Source: Nitrospirillum amazonense
Lineage (GTDB): Bacteria > Pseudomonadota > Alphaproteobacteria > Azospirillales > Azospirillaceae
Assembly: GCF_007828035.1 (NCBI RefSeq)
Contig: NZ_VITV01000011.1
Coordinates: forward strand, 1-64,000
DNA: 64,000 bases
Reading direction: 5' to 3'
In this document: positions 26,067-34,750 of the stretch, one piece after another
Layout of the letters: each line of letters starts with the position of its first letter
Position numbering within the stretch: the first letter of the stretch is position 1
The notes under the pieces: generated by a model
The model's input: only the letters and a program-made list of their open reading frames with translations
The model's database searches: none
Told to the model about the DNA's origin: nothing
Translations under genes and position numbers: made by a program

Positions 26067-27179
26067 TCAAACGCCGGCCAGCCGCGTGAAGTAGGGCAGC
26101 ACCTGCGCATTGTCGAGGCCCAGCAGGGTGTCACCGACATACAGCTCCGTCACGCTCCAGCCCGGCACGTCGGCGGGGCGGATTTCCCCCGCCACCCAGC
26201 GGCCCTCGTCGCCGGCGATGGCGTCCCGCGTCTCCGCCACCTCCTCCGCCGGGCGGTCGAAGAAGATGTGCAGCATGTTGGTCTGCGGCACGGCGGGGTT
26301 CAGGCGGACACCGGGAATGCCGGCCAGGCCTGCCGCCAGATCCAGGGTGCGGCGGTAGCAGGCGTCCATCTGGGCCAGTCGCGTCTCGAACCGCATGGCG
26401 GCGGTGGCCACCATAGGGCTCTGCCGGACCAGAGTGCCGCCCAGGCGCCGCTGCCACAGCCGGGCGTTGGCGATGAAATCGGCATCACCGGCCAGCACGG
26501 CCCCGGCGACGCCGCCGATGCCCTTGTAGACCGAGACGTAGACCGAGGCGAAGCCGGCGGCGATCTCGGCATAGCTGCGGCCGTAATAGGCGCGGCTTTC
26601 CCACAGGCGGGCGCCATCCATGTGCAGCGGCAGCTGGCGCGATCGCGCCAACTCCTTCAGGGCCTGCAGCTCGTCCCAATCCGGCAGCTGGCCGCCGATC
26701 TCGCGCAAGGGCAGTTCCACCAGCAGGCAGGCCAACGGCTGGGACACGGCCGCCAGGTCGCGGGCCAGGATGGGCCGGCGGCGATCACCCACCGGCACGC
26801 CGTGGAAGTTGAACAGGGCCTGGTAAGCCTCTTCCTCATGCAGGGCGAGGTGGGAGGTGTGGGGCATGCCGAAGCGGGGCACGCCGCTGACCTCGGTCCA
26901 CAGCCGCATGGCGATCAGCTGGGCCATGACGCCACTGGGCATGAAGGCGGCCGCCTCCTTGCCCAGCAGACCCGCCACCGTGCCCTCGAACGCCGTCAGC
27001 AGGTCGCCCTGGCCGTACTGATCATGGGTGACGCCGTTCGCGTCGCACCAGTCGGCCACCGCCCGGAACTCCTCTGCCGGGGTCAGGGCGCGGAATCCGG
27101 GGAAGACGACGGGGCAATCCAGGCGCAAACGCTGGCGGTGAGCGGCGAGAGTCCCGGCGGGGGCGGCAGGCATGGGCAT
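26067..27179 (-). CDS. Threonine-aldolase-family PLP enzyme (beta-eliminating lyase fold)
   Basis: This 370-residue fold-type I PLP protein contains DQYGQGDLLTAFEGTVAGLLG, MPSGVMAQLIA, LHMDGARLWE (the Asp that holds the PLP ring) and SVYKGIGGVAGAVL with the Schiff-base Lys. It matches low-specificity L-threonine aldolase relatives, which cleave beta-hydroxy amino acids to glycine and an aldehyde. Start ATG 27179 or 27173; neither has a strong ribosome site. The 247 bp between 25820 and 26066 hold no convincing gene. Confidence 0.82.
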   Translation of the reverse strand: MPMPAAPAGTLAAHRQRLRLDCPVVFPGFRALTPAEEFRAVADWCDANGVTHDQYGQGDLLTAFEGTVAGLLGKEAAAFMPSGVMAQLIAMRLWTEVSGVPRFGMPHTSHLALHEEEAYQALFNFHGVPVGDRRRPILARDLAAVSQPLACLLVELPLREIGGQLPDWDELQALKELARSRQLPLHMDGARLWESRAYYGRSYAEIAAGFASVYVSVYKGIGGVAGAVLAGDADFIANARLWQRRLGGTLVRQSPMVATAAMRFETRLAQMDACYRRTLDLAAGLAGIPGVRLNPAVPQTNMLHIFFDRPAEEVAETRDAIAGDEGRWVAGEIRPADVPGWSVTELYVGDTLLGLDNAQVLPYFTRLAGV

Positions 27180-27419
27180 ACGATCCGGTTTTACGGGAGA
27201 ACCCGCTGGGGGATGGCCATTAGGACGGAGGGCGCCACCCTGCGATGGCCCCTTCCCCGGCGCAACAGCCAAATCACATGCCCACATTTATGCCACAGCG
27301 CAGGCAGGGCAAGGCGTGACGGAACGGCGTGACAGCGCACCGGGGAAAGGGCAGCCTGTGCCGGGCCCAGTATGCGGGACCCAGCGGCGTTGACCCCGGG
27401 CTTGAGAGGAAACCACCCC

Positions 27420-27785
27420 ATGACCGATCACATCCTGGTCCACCGCATCGCCATCTACGCCCACCACGGGCTGACGGCGGAAGAGGCCAAGCTGGGCCAG
27501 CGCTTCTATATCTCGCTGGACTGCACGCTGGACCTGTCGGTGGCGGGCAAGGCCGACGATTGGGATTTGAGCGTGTGTTATGCCAAGCTGACGGCGGCGA
27601 CCACCCGCGTCGCCACCGCCCGGCGCTTCATGACCATCGAGGCGGTGGCGGAGGCGGTGGCCGGCACCCTGTTGGATGAATTCCCTCGCATCGACACCAT
27701 CACGGTGCAGGTGGACAAGCCCTCCGCCCCCGTTCCCGCCATCATCGACGGCGTGTCGGTACGTATCAGCCGAGGGAGAGGATGA
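27420..27785 (+). CDS. folB: Dihydroneopterin aldolase FolB
   Basis: This 121-residue protein of the FolB family starts DHILVHRIAIYAHHGLTAEE, with the usual YAHHGxxxEE motif, FYISLDCTLDL, and ends VQVDKPSAPVPAIIDGVSVRI with the catalytic-site Lys. It converts dihydroneopterin to hydroxymethyl-dihydropterin and glycolaldehyde in folate synthesis. ATG 27420 follows GAGAGGAAACCACCCC. No other folate gene is nearby. Length is standard. Confidence 0.93.
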   Translation: MTDHILVHRIAIYAHHGLTAEEAKLGQRFYISLDCTLDLSVAGKADDWDLSVCYAKLTAATTRVATARRFMTIEAVAEAVAGTLLDEFPRIDTITVQVDKPSAPVPAIIDGVSVRISRGRG

Positions 27786-27813
27786 TCCGCACCGGCATCA
27801 TCCGCGCGCGAAG

Positions 27814-27839
27814 GGGCGGACCCGGCGATCCCGCCCTTT
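27814..27839 (+). terminator. Weak candidate terminator after folB
   Basis: GGGCGG and CCGCCC pair around an 11-nt loop, followed only by TTT. Position 28 bp after the folB stop fits, but the T-run is short. Confidence 0.3.
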
Positions 27840-27879
27840 CCCTGGCCGCCCCCTTCCCTGACCATGGCGGCGTACAGGC

Positions 27880-28872
27880 TCAGGCGACGGCCTCCAGCCC
27901 TACGCGGCGCTCAGCCCGGCCGTGGACAGCCGCCATCGGCGCGGTGACGGCGGCGCCCCCCTGATAGCCACCGCACTGGCCCCAGCGGTGTACCTGTTGT
28001 TCCAACAGCGACAGGGCCAGCGTGGCAGCGTGGGGCAGTTGGCGTCCCAGGCGGGTCACCAGGTCGACGGTCGTGCTGTCGGTGTCGACGTCGCATAACG
28101 GCGTTGCCACCAGGCACCCATCCTCAAGATCGGCCAGAACGGCGGCCCGCGGCAGGATGGTGGCGGCCCGGCCGCTGAGCGCCAGTTCGCGCATGGTATG
28201 GACGGAATTGGTGGTGATGGTGGCGCGCAGCCAGACCTGGTGGCGCATTTCCGCCGCCGACAGCAGTTGGCGGATGCGGGTGTCACGCGGCGACAGGCAC
28301 AGATCGTGGGCAGACAGATCCTGCAGGGTCACCGCCCCACGCTTGGCCACGGCGTGGTCGGGGCGGCTGACCACCATCAGCGGCTGGCGGGCGGAGGTGC
28401 GGACGCGCACCTTGGGATCGCTGGGAATCTGGGCACCGATGGCGATGTGTACCTCGTCATCCACCACCATGCGCACCAGCTCGGCCGTGGAGACGGTGTG
28501 CAGTGCCAACTCGACGCCGGGATAGCGGCTTTGGAAGGTCTCCAGCACGCCCTGCACGGCCTGGACGGTGCAGCCCTCGCCCACCGCCAGTTCCACCGTG
28601 CCCATACGCATGCCGCGCAAGGCCTCGAGCCGGGCGGTGAAGGCCTCACGGTCGGCCATCTGCGCCTGGTAGTAGTCGAACACCATTTGCCCAGCGGTGG
28701 TGAGCTTAACCGACCGGCGGCCGGTCTCCAGCAAGGGCATGCCCATCGCCGCCTCCAGCTGGGCGATCTGCCGGCTGACCGAGGACACCGCCACGTTCAT
28801 CTTCTGGCTGGCCGCCCGCATCGACCCATGGATGGCGGTGGCGTAGAAGTATTTCATCGCAACGTCTGACAT
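27880..28872 (-). CDS. LysR-family transcriptional regulator
   Basis: This 330-residue protein has an N-terminal HTH (YFYATAIHGSMRAASQKMNV and then VSSVSRQIAQLEAAMG, residues 8-45) and the LysR effector domain beginning MRMGTVELAVGEGC. The C-terminal 40 residues after LLEQQVHRWGQ are Gly/Ala-rich and beyond the family end. It is divergent from the TetR gene across 325 bp. Target and ligand are unknown. Confidence 0.87.
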   Translation of the reverse strand: MSDVAMKYFYATAIHGSMRAASQKMNVAVSSVSRQIAQLEAAMGMPLLETGRRSVKLTTAGQMVFDYYQAQMADREAFTARLEALRGMRMGTVELAVGEGCTVQAVQGVLETFQSRYPGVELALHTVSTAELVRMVVDDEVHIAIGAQIPSDPKVRVRTSARQPLMVVSRPDHAVAKRGAVTLQDLSAHDLCLSPRDTRIRQLLSAAEMRHQVWLRATITTNSVHTMRELALSGRAATILPRAAVLADLEDGCLVATPLCDVDTDSTTVDLVTRLGRQLPHAATLALSLLEQQVHRWGQCGGYQGGAAVTAPMAAVHGRAERRVGLEAVA

Positions 28873-29197
28873 CTCGCGTCCCTCATCTCTGTTCCGGGCC
28901 GGCGGTCGGGGAACCGCGGGCCTCGGGTCTGGTGATCACAGGGGGGAATGCCAGAGGTCCGCGACGGACCCCAACCAGGCGGCGGCTTAGCCCCCATTCG
29001 CCTTGCAGTGTATGTGCGCCAACCGCATCACTATTGTCCGGACCTGCACCGATTTGGCGTTAAGCCTTGTTAAATGTTGCAGGGCGGCACTTTTTGCGGC
29101 GGCCAATATCGCTTCACATCCAGAGACTTAGAAGAATCGTGCGGCTTTTTGTCAATTAATTCTGGACAGATTAGTCCGGAATCACTATCTAGAAATC
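28873..29197. other. Intergenic region between divergent LysR and TetR genes
   Basis: No gene is seen. The region becomes AT-rich toward 29080-29190 and holds the inverted repeat at 29159-29182. A further TTGTCCGGAC stretch at 29034-29043 shares the GTCCGGA half site. Confidence 0.4.
29159..29182. promoter_or_regulatory. Near-perfect inverted repeat before tetR gene, candidate operator
   Basis: ATTCTGGAC and GTCCGGAAT are 9-bp arms with one mismatch around AGATTA, ending 16 nt before the TetR ATG. This is the usual place for TetR autoregulation. Confidence 0.45.
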
Positions 29198-29776
29198 ATG
29201 GCAAGACCCAAGGAATTTGACGGCGAGGCGGCGTTGGGCGCCGCCATCGCCCTTTTCTCCCAACACGGCTTCGAGGGCACCTCGACCGAGGCGTTGCTGC
29301 GCGCCATGAAGATCAGCCGGCAGAGCCTGTACGACACCTTCGGCGACAAGCGGCAGCTCTATCTCGCGGCCCTGCGCCGCTACAACCAGGAGAACGTGGC
29401 CGATTTCGTCCGCGCCATGATGGCGGCGCCCACGCCCCTGACGGGGGTGGAATACGCCTTCATGGCCTTCATCGCCAAGGCGGTGGCGTCCGACCATCCC
29501 AGCTGCCTAGGCGTCAGCGCCATTTGCGAGTTCGGCCGGGCGGACGCGGAGATCGCGTCCATCGGCGACGCCTCGGCCCACACCCTGGCCCAAGCCTTGA
29601 AAACCCAGCTGACCGCCGCCCGGGCGGCGGGCGAAATGGGAACGGACGTGGACGTTCCCACGGCCGCCGCCTTCCTGGGCGCCACCCTGGCCGGGCTGAA
29701 GGTGTCGGCCCGGGCCGGCGCGGACGCCGACACGCTGCGGCGCGTGGCCCGCCTGGCGCTGAAGAGCCTGAAGTGA
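29198..29776 (+). CDS. TetR/AcrR-family repressor
   Basis: This 192-residue protein opens MARPKEFDGEAALGAAIALF, then GFEGTSTEALLRAMKISRQS and LYDTFGDKRQLYLAALRRY, a complete TetR HTH (residues 1-55). The C-terminal helical domain includes SAICEFGRADAEIA and resembles the group C-terminal domain of regulators paired with SDRs. It precedes an SDR gene by 93 bp on the same strand, with a palindrome between them. Confidence 0.9.
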   Translation: MARPKEFDGEAALGAAIALFSQHGFEGTSTEALLRAMKISRQSLYDTFGDKRQLYLAALRRYNQENVADFVRAMMAAPTPLTGVEYAFMAFIAKAVASDHPSCLGVSAICEFGRADAEIASIGDASAHTLAQALKTQLTAARAAGEMGTDVDVPTAAAFLGATLAGLKVSARAGADADTLRRVARLALKSLK

Positions 29777-29837
29777 TCCCTTCCCATCTTTAGGCACCAC
29801 AAGGCCTCAAGGATCGGGCTTAGCCTGATTTTGGACT

Positions 29838-29851
29838 GTTACATCTGTAAC
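29838..29851. promoter_or_regulatory. Perfect palindrome before SDR gene, candidate TetR operator
   Basis: GTTACA-TC-TGTAAC, a perfect 14-bp palindrome 18 nt before the SDR start. This is a common TetR-family site type. Confidence 0.5.
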
Positions 29852-29869
29852 GATATGGAGATAGACATC

Positions 29870-30613
29870 ATGACCCTTCCCTTCGGCGGGAAGATCGCCC
29901 TGGTCACCGGCGGCTCCCGCGGCATCGGCGCCGCCATCGTCCGCCGCTTGGCCCATGACGGCGCCACCGTGGCCTTCACCTACGCTTCGTCGGAGGCGCC
30001 GGCCGCCGCCTTGGTGGACCAGATCAAGTCGGCGGGCGGCCGGGCCCTGGCCATCCGCGCCGACAGCGCCGACGTGGTCGCCCTGCGCCAGGCGGTGGAT
30101 GAGGTGGCGCAGTTGCATGGCCGGCTGGACATCCTGGTCAACAACGCCGGCCTGCTAACCCATGGCCTGGTGGACGATTACCCGCTGGAGACCTTCGACC
30201 GCATGGTAGCGGTCAATGTCCGCGCCGCCTTCGCGGCGGTGCAGGCTGCCCTGCCCCACATGGGCATGGGCGGGCGCGTCATCACGACCGGCAGCGTGGC
30301 GGCCAACCGCACCGCCTTTCCCGGCGCATCGGTCTACAGCATGACCAAGGGGGCAGTGGCGGCGATGACGCGGGGCATGGCCATCGACCTGGCCCCCCGA
30401 GACATCACCGTGAACGCCATCCAACCGGGCCCCACCGCCACCGACATGGTGCCCACCGACCCGGCCGTGTTGACCCGCCTGATGACGCTGATGCCCATCG
30501 GCCGCCTGGGCAAGGATAGCGAGATCGCCAGCCTTGTGGCCTATCTGGCGGGGCCGGAGGCGGGCTTCATCACCGGCGCCTGCCTGACCATCGATGGCGG
30601 CTACACCGCCTGA
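29870..30613 (+). CDS. SDR-family oxidoreductase
   Basis: This 247-residue classical short-chain dehydrogenase has ALVTGGSRGIGAAIV, LVNNAGLL, the Ser in TTGSVAANR and SVYSMTKGAVAAMTRG with Tyr-Lys. The end TIDGGYTA is standard. Start ATG 29870 is preceded by GGAG at 9 nt. It is close to 3-oxoacyl-ACP-reductase/glucose-dehydrogenase-like SDRs often controlled by an upstream TetR repressor. Substrate unknown. Confidence 0.88.
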   Translation: MTLPFGGKIALVTGGSRGIGAAIVRRLAHDGATVAFTYASSEAPAAALVDQIKSAGGRALAIRADSADVVALRQAVDEVAQLHGRLDILVNNAGLLTHGLVDDYPLETFDRMVAVNVRAAFAAVQAALPHMGMGGRVITTGSVAANRTAFPGASVYSMTKGAVAAMTRGMAIDLAPRDITVNAIQPGPTATDMVPTDPAVLTRLMTLMPIGRLGKDSEIASLVAYLAGPEAGFITGACLTIDGGYTA

Positions 30614-30742
30614 TGCGGTTGGCGCAACAACGGCAGGGCGGGTTGTGAATGAAACCCGCCCCTGCTTACGGGCCAAATCCGACGCGTGAGCACCGGGGTT
30701 CCCACCCGGGGCTTCCCCCACGCCTTCATGGAGCCCGCACCC

Positions 30743-32224
30743 ATGTCCGACACATTCGAGTCCGGTGGCCCGTCCAAGCCCCACATGACGCATGCCACCG
30801 GCGCGCCGGTGGTGGACAACGTGAACATCCAGACCGCCGGACCGCGCGGTCCCGCCCTGCTGCAGGACATCTGGCTGATCGAAAAGCTGGCCCACTTCGA
30901 CCGTGAGGTCATTCCCGAGCGGCGCATGCACGCGAAGGGGTCGGGCGCTCACGGCACCTTCACCGTCACGCAGGACGTCAGCCGCTATACCAAGGCCAAG
31001 ATCTTCTCCGAGGTGGGCAAGCAGACGCCCCTGTTCGTCCGCTTCTCCACCGTAGCCGGCGAGCGCGGAGCAGCGGACGCGGAACGCGACATCCGCGGCT
31101 TCGCAGTGAAGTTCTATACCGAGGAAGGCAACTGGGACATCGTGGGCAACAACACGCCCGTGTTCTTCTTCCGCGACCCCCTGCGCTTCCCCGACCTGAA
31201 CCACGCCGTGAAGCGGGACCCGCGCACCGGCATGCGCAGCGCCAACAACAACTGGGACTTCTGGACCCTGCTGCCCGAGGCGCTGCACCAGGTCACCATC
31301 GTCATGAGCGAGCGCGGCATTCCCCGCAGCTATCGCCACATGCACGGCTTCGGCAGCCACACCTTCAGCCTGATCAATGCCGCCAATGAGCGGCACTGGG
31401 TGAAGTTCCACTTCACCTGCCAGCAGGGCATCGAGAACCTGACGGACGGCGAGTCCGAGGCCGTCATCGGCAAGGACCGCGAAAGCCACCAACGCGACCT
31501 GTTCGGCGCCATCGAGGCCGGCGACTTCCCGCGCTGGACCCTGTCCATCCAGGTCATGACCGAGGCCCAGGCCAAGGCGCACAAGCACAATCCCTTCGAC
31601 CTGACCAAGACCTGGCCCAAGGCGGACTTCCCCTTGATCGAAGTCGGGGTGATGGAGTTGAACCGCAACCCGGACAACGTCTTCGCCGAGGTGGAGCAGG
31701 CGGCCTTCTCTCCCGCCAACATCGTGCCCGGCATCGGCTTCTCCCCGGACAAGATGCTGCAGGCCCGGCTGTTCTCCTACGGCGACGCGCAGCGCTATCG
31801 CCTGGGGGTGAACTTCAACCACATCCCGGTGAACGCGCCCAAGTGCCCATTCCACAGCTATCACCGCGACGGCGCCATGCGCACGGACGGCAACCAGGGC
31901 GGCACGTTGCACTATTACCCCAACAGTTATGGCGAGTGGCCCGACCACCCCGACTTCGCCGAGCCGCCCCTGCCGCTGGAAGGGACGGCCACCCATTGGG
32001 ACCATCGCGTGGACGACGACCATTGGGAGCAGCCGGGCATCCTGTTCCGCAAGATGAGCCAGGCGCAACAGAAGCTGCTGTTCGAGAACACCGCCCGCTC
32101 CCTGAGCGGGGCGGAGGCGGCGATCCAGGAGCGCCACATCGCCAACTGCACCAAGGCCGACCCGGCCTATGGCGAGGGTGTAGCCCAAGCTCTGCTGGCC
32201 CTGGCGGTGGCCACCGCGCGCTGA
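30743..32224 (+). CDS. katA: Monofunctional heme catalase (small-subunit, clade 3 type)
   Basis: This 493-residue catalase carries the distal His63 in [14 protein letters not shown], the Asn of [12 protein letters not shown] (residues 136-137) and the proximal heme ligand Tyr346 in [14 protein letters not shown]. Length and lack of a C-terminal flavodoxin-like domain place it with the small-subunit catalases. No signal peptide, so cytoplasmic. Start ATG 30743 follows GGAG by 9 nt; ATG 30728 is a possible longer form. It stands alone and ends in a clear terminator. Confidence 0.95.
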   Translation: MSDTFESGGPSKPHMTHATGAPVVDNVNIQTAGPRGPALLQDIWLIEKLAHFDREVIPERRMHAKGSGAHGTFTVTQDVSRYTKAKIFSEVGKQTPLFVRFSTVAGERGAADAERDIRGFAVKFYTEEGNWDIVGNNTPVFFFRDPLRFPDLNHAVKRDPRTGMRSANNNWDFWTLLPEALHQVTIVMSERGIPRSYRHMHGFGSHTFSLINAANERHWVKFHFTCQQGIENLTDGESEAVIGKDRESHQRDLFGAIEAGDFPRWTLSIQVMTEAQAKAHKHNPFDLTKTWPKADFPLIEVGVMELNRNPDNVFAEVEQAAFSPANIVPGIGFSPDKMLQARLFSYGDAQRYRLGVNFNHIPVNAPKCPFHSYHRDGAMRTDGNQGGTLHYYPNSYGEWPDHPDFAEPPLPLEGTATHWDHRVDDDHWEQPGILFRKMSQAQQKLLFENTARSLSGAEAAIQERHIANCTKADPAYGEGVAQALLALAVATAR

Positions 32225-32276
32225 CCCGCGTGACACAGGCGCCGGCGGGTCCTCCCACCCCGCCGGTGCCGGCCGA

Positions 32277-32315
32277 GGGGCGGTCCTCCAAGGAGCGGGA
32301 GGGCCGCCCCTTTTT
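32277..32315 (+). terminator. Rho-independent terminator after catalase
   Basis: GGGGCGG (32277-32283) pairs with CCGCCCC (32304-32310) and TTTTT follows. It lies 53 bp after the catalase stop. Confidence 0.75.
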
Positions 32316-32435
32316 CTTGCGCTGTAGGCAATGGTCTTTGGAATGGCAGGCGCATGAGCGCGTTATTAAGCCCCGTTTCCTAAAGCGGGACGGAGTGACA
32401 GGATGGCCGTCCCTTCAGCCCACCCCAGGAAGCTC

Positions 32436-33815
32436 ATGCGTACCTTGCTTGCCACCCTTTTCATGAGCGGCCTTCTCCTGTCCGGCGCCGCATCCGGCGC
32501 GGATCTTGCCCCCGACGTGACCGCCAAGATCGACGCGACAGTGACACAGGCGCTGGCGGATAGCGGCACGCCGGGCGCCTCCATCGCCGTGGTACGCGAC
32601 GGGGCCATCGCCTACGTCCACGCTTATGGCCAGGCGCGGCGGGAGTCGGCGGGAGCGGCGACACCGGCGCAGCGCTTCGCCATCGGCTCCGTCTCCAAGC
32701 AGTTCACGGCCGCCGCGGTGATGCTGCTGGTGGAGGACGGCGTGCTGTCGCTGGACGACACGGTGGGCAAGTTCATCCCCAACCTGACCGATGGGGACCG
32801 CATCACCATCCGCCAGGTACTGAGCCATACGGCGGGCTACCGTGATTTCTGGCCGCAGGACTACGTCCCAGCCATGATGGAAAAGCCCATCACAGCCGAC
32901 GGCATCTTCGACCGCTGGGCCCGAGTGCCGCTGGATTTCCAGCCGGGCGAGGCCTGGCAGTATTCCAACACCGGCTTCACCATCGCCGCGCGCATCGTGG
33001 AAAAGGCCTCTGGCCAGCCTTTCTTCACCTTCCTCACCAACCGAGTGCTGAAGCCCCTGGGCCTGGACGCCGCCGACATCGACAAGGGCCCGCTGGGACC
33101 CAAGGACGCCGCCGGCTACACCCGCTATGCCCTGGGCCAGCCGCGCCCCGCCCCGAAGGAGGCGCCGGGCTGGCTGGTGGGCGCCGCCCAATTGGCCCTG
33201 ACGCCGCAGGATTTGGCCCGCTGGGACATCGCGCTGATGGGACAGAAATTGCTGAAGCCGGAAAGCTGGCGCGCCATGGAGACCAGCGTGCGCCTGAACA
33301 ACGGCCAGGACGCGCGCTATGGCTTGGGCCTGACGGTCACCAGCGACGGCGCCGCCCGCCTGCTGCGCCACGGCGGCGAGGTCTCGGGCTTCCTAGCGGA
33401 AAACCGGGTGTGGCCGGACCTGGGCATGGCCATCGTCGTGCTGGTCAACAGCGACTATGGCGACCCGGCCGGCATCGCCCAGAAGATCAGCGCCCTGTTG
33501 CCGCTGGCGACCCAACCCAGCGCTGAGGAAACCGCAACCGCGCGCGCCTTCCTGGAGGGCCTGGCCCATGGCCACGCCGACGCCGCCCACCTGACCGCCA
33601 ATGGCGCTGCCTATTTCAGCCCGGCGGCGCTGGCGGACTATGCCGCGACCTTAGGCCCGTTGGGCGCGGTAACGGATCTGAAGCCCATGGCCCGGCGCCT
33701 GCGCGGCGGCTTCACCGAGGAGATCTACCAGGCCCGCTACGCCAGCCGCGGCGTGCGCATCGTCGCCCGGGCGGACGCGGGGCGGTATGAACAGTTCCTC
33801 GTCTACGTCGACTGA
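32436..33815 (+). CDS. Secreted serine hydrolase of the beta-lactamase/ClassC family
   Basis: This 459-residue protein starts with a signal peptide (MRTLLATLFMSGLLLSGAASG). The beta-lactamase/DD-peptidase domain has SxxK as Ser85-Val-Ser-Lys88, the YxN motif at Tyr176 (QYSNTGF), and RHGGEVSGF as the third box. A C-terminal extension of about 100 residues follows. Members include esterases, D-amino peptidases and penicillin-binding enzymes, so a resistance role should not be assumed. Start chosen at ATG 32436 after AGGAA; ATG 32403 would put charged residues before the signal. Confidence 0.85.
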   Translation: MRTLLATLFMSGLLLSGAASGADLAPDVTAKIDATVTQALADSGTPGASIAVVRDGAIAYVHAYGQARRESAGAATPAQRFAIGSVSKQFTAAAVMLLVEDGVLSLDDTVGKFIPNLTDGDRITIRQVLSHTAGYRDFWPQDYVPAMMEKPITADGIFDRWARVPLDFQPGEAWQYSNTGFTIAARIVEKASGQPFFTFLTNRVLKPLGLDAADIDKGPLGPKDAAGYTRYALGQPRPAPKEAPGWLVGAAQLALTPQDLARWDIALMGQKLLKPESWRAMETSVRLNNGQDARYGLGLTVTSDGAARLLRHGGEVSGFLAENRVWPDLGMAIVVLVNSDYGDPAGIAQKISALLPLATQPSAEETATARAFLEGLAHGHADAAHLTANGAAYFSPAALADYAATLGPLGAVTDLKPMARRLRGGFTEEIYQARYASRGVRIVARADAGRYEQFLVYVD

Positions 33816-33827
33816 CTACCAATCTTG

Positions 33828-33873
33828 ATAGCCACGAAAAATGACGCCATATTGCGTCATATATGGTGGCTAT
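33828..33873. promoter_or_regulatory. Nested palindromic operator of the Xre-RES toxin-antitoxin operon
   Basis: Two inverted repeats share one centre. The inner arms are ATGACGC and GCGTCAT around CATATT. The outer arms are ATAGCCAC and GTGGCTAT, each 5 nt outside the inner ones. All arms are perfect. The site ends 13 nt before the chosen antitoxin start, as expected for autorepression by the Xre protein. Confidence 0.65.
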
Positions 33874-33886
33874 GAGGATCGCGGCC

Positions 33887-34237
33887 ATGTCCCTCACCCA
33901 ATACGCGGACCACGGGCTGTTCGCACCGGCCAAGATCGCCGACAGCCTGCGCACCACCAGCGAGGAGATTGCCCGGTCAGCCGGCTTGGGCCGTGACGCC
34001 ATCCAGCGTAAGGATCGCCTGCGGTCCGCCAAGACCCAACGGCGGCTGCGGGAAATGGTGGAGGTCATCAACAAGGTCGAGCCACGTTTCGGCTCGGCCC
34101 TGATCGCCTACGCCTGGTACCGCTCCGAACCTCTGCCGGGCTTCGCCGGTCAAACGGCAATGCAGCTGGTGCGCGACGGCCGGGCCGATGACGTGCTGGA
34201 CTATATCGACGCCGTCGACGCCGGCATCCACGCCTAG
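33887..34237 (+). CDS. Xre/MbcA/ParS-type antitoxin
   Basis: This 116-residue protein has an N-terminal HTH (residues about 10-40: FAPAKIADSLRTTSEEIARS and GLGRDAIQRKDR). The C-terminal MbcA/ParS antitoxin domain reads VINKVEPRFGSALIAYAWYR, then PLPGFAGQTAMQLVRDGRA and VLDYIDAVDAGIHA. Start ATG 33887 has GAGG 9 nt before it; ATGs at 33863 and 33872 lie inside the operator. It is followed after 8 bp by the RES toxin. The antitoxin should neutralise the toxin and repress the operon. Confidence 0.9.
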   Translation: MSLTQYADHGLFAPAKIADSLRTTSEEIARSAGLGRDAIQRKDRLRSAKTQRRLREMVEVINKVEPRFGSALIAYAWYRSEPLPGFAGQTAMQLVRDGRADDVLDYIDAVDAGIHA

Positions 34238-34245
34238 CCCCGCCC

Positions 34246-34743
34246 ATGGGGTATCGGGGCCTGCTCTATCGTGCGCTGAATCCGGTGTATGCCCGGGAGC
34301 CGCTGTCCGGGCGGGGGGCGGAGCTTCATGGTGGCCGCTTCAACGCCAAGGGCACACCGGCACTCTATTGCTCCCTCTCCATCATGACGGCGGTGCGGGA
34401 GGCCAACCAGGTAGGCACCCTGCAACCCACCACCCTCGTCTCCTATGACGCGGACATCGCCGCCGTCTTCGACACCCGCGATACCGCCGCGCTGGCCTCC
34501 GAAGACATGGATGCCGACAGCCTGGCCGACCCGGCTTGGCGCGAGCGGATGCGCCAGACAGGGGTGGCCCCCACCCAGGCCTTCGCCCGGCGCCTGATCG
34601 CGCAAGGCTTCCACGGCCTGCTGGTCCGCAGCTACGCCCGTGGCGCCAGAGAGATGGACCTGAACTTGGTGCTCTGGCGATGGGGTTCCGCAGCCCCGTG
34701 CCGGCTGACTCTCATCGACGACGAACAACGGCTTGCCCGCTGA
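34246..34743 (+). CDS. RES-domain toxin (NAD+-degrading or ADP-ribosylating family)
   Basis: This 165-residue protein has the RES order: YRALNPVYAREPLSGRGAEL at the N-terminus, HGGRFNAKGTPALYCSLS with the conserved Arg and Ser, then TAVREAN with the family Glu, and a C-terminal LVLWRWG strand. Members (MbcT, Xre-RES systems) hydrolyse or phosphorolyse NAD+, and ParT modifies Prs. The conserved residues appear intact, so the toxin is probably active. The gene order antitoxin then toxin is typical. Confidence 0.9.
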   Translation: MGYRGLLYRALNPVYAREPLSGRGAELHGGRFNAKGTPALYCSLSIMTAVREANQVGTLQPTTLVSYDADIAAVFDTRDTAALASEDMDADSLADPAWRERMRQTGVAPTQAFARRLIAQGFHGLLVRSYARGAREMDLNLVLWRWGSAAPCRLTLIDDEQRLAR

Positions 34744-34750
34744 CGGATCA

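Noticed and set aside
27782-27964. 60-codon frame overlapping the folB stop
   Set aside because: The ATGA overlap looked like coupling, but the translation has no fold features and runs into the convergent LysR gene.
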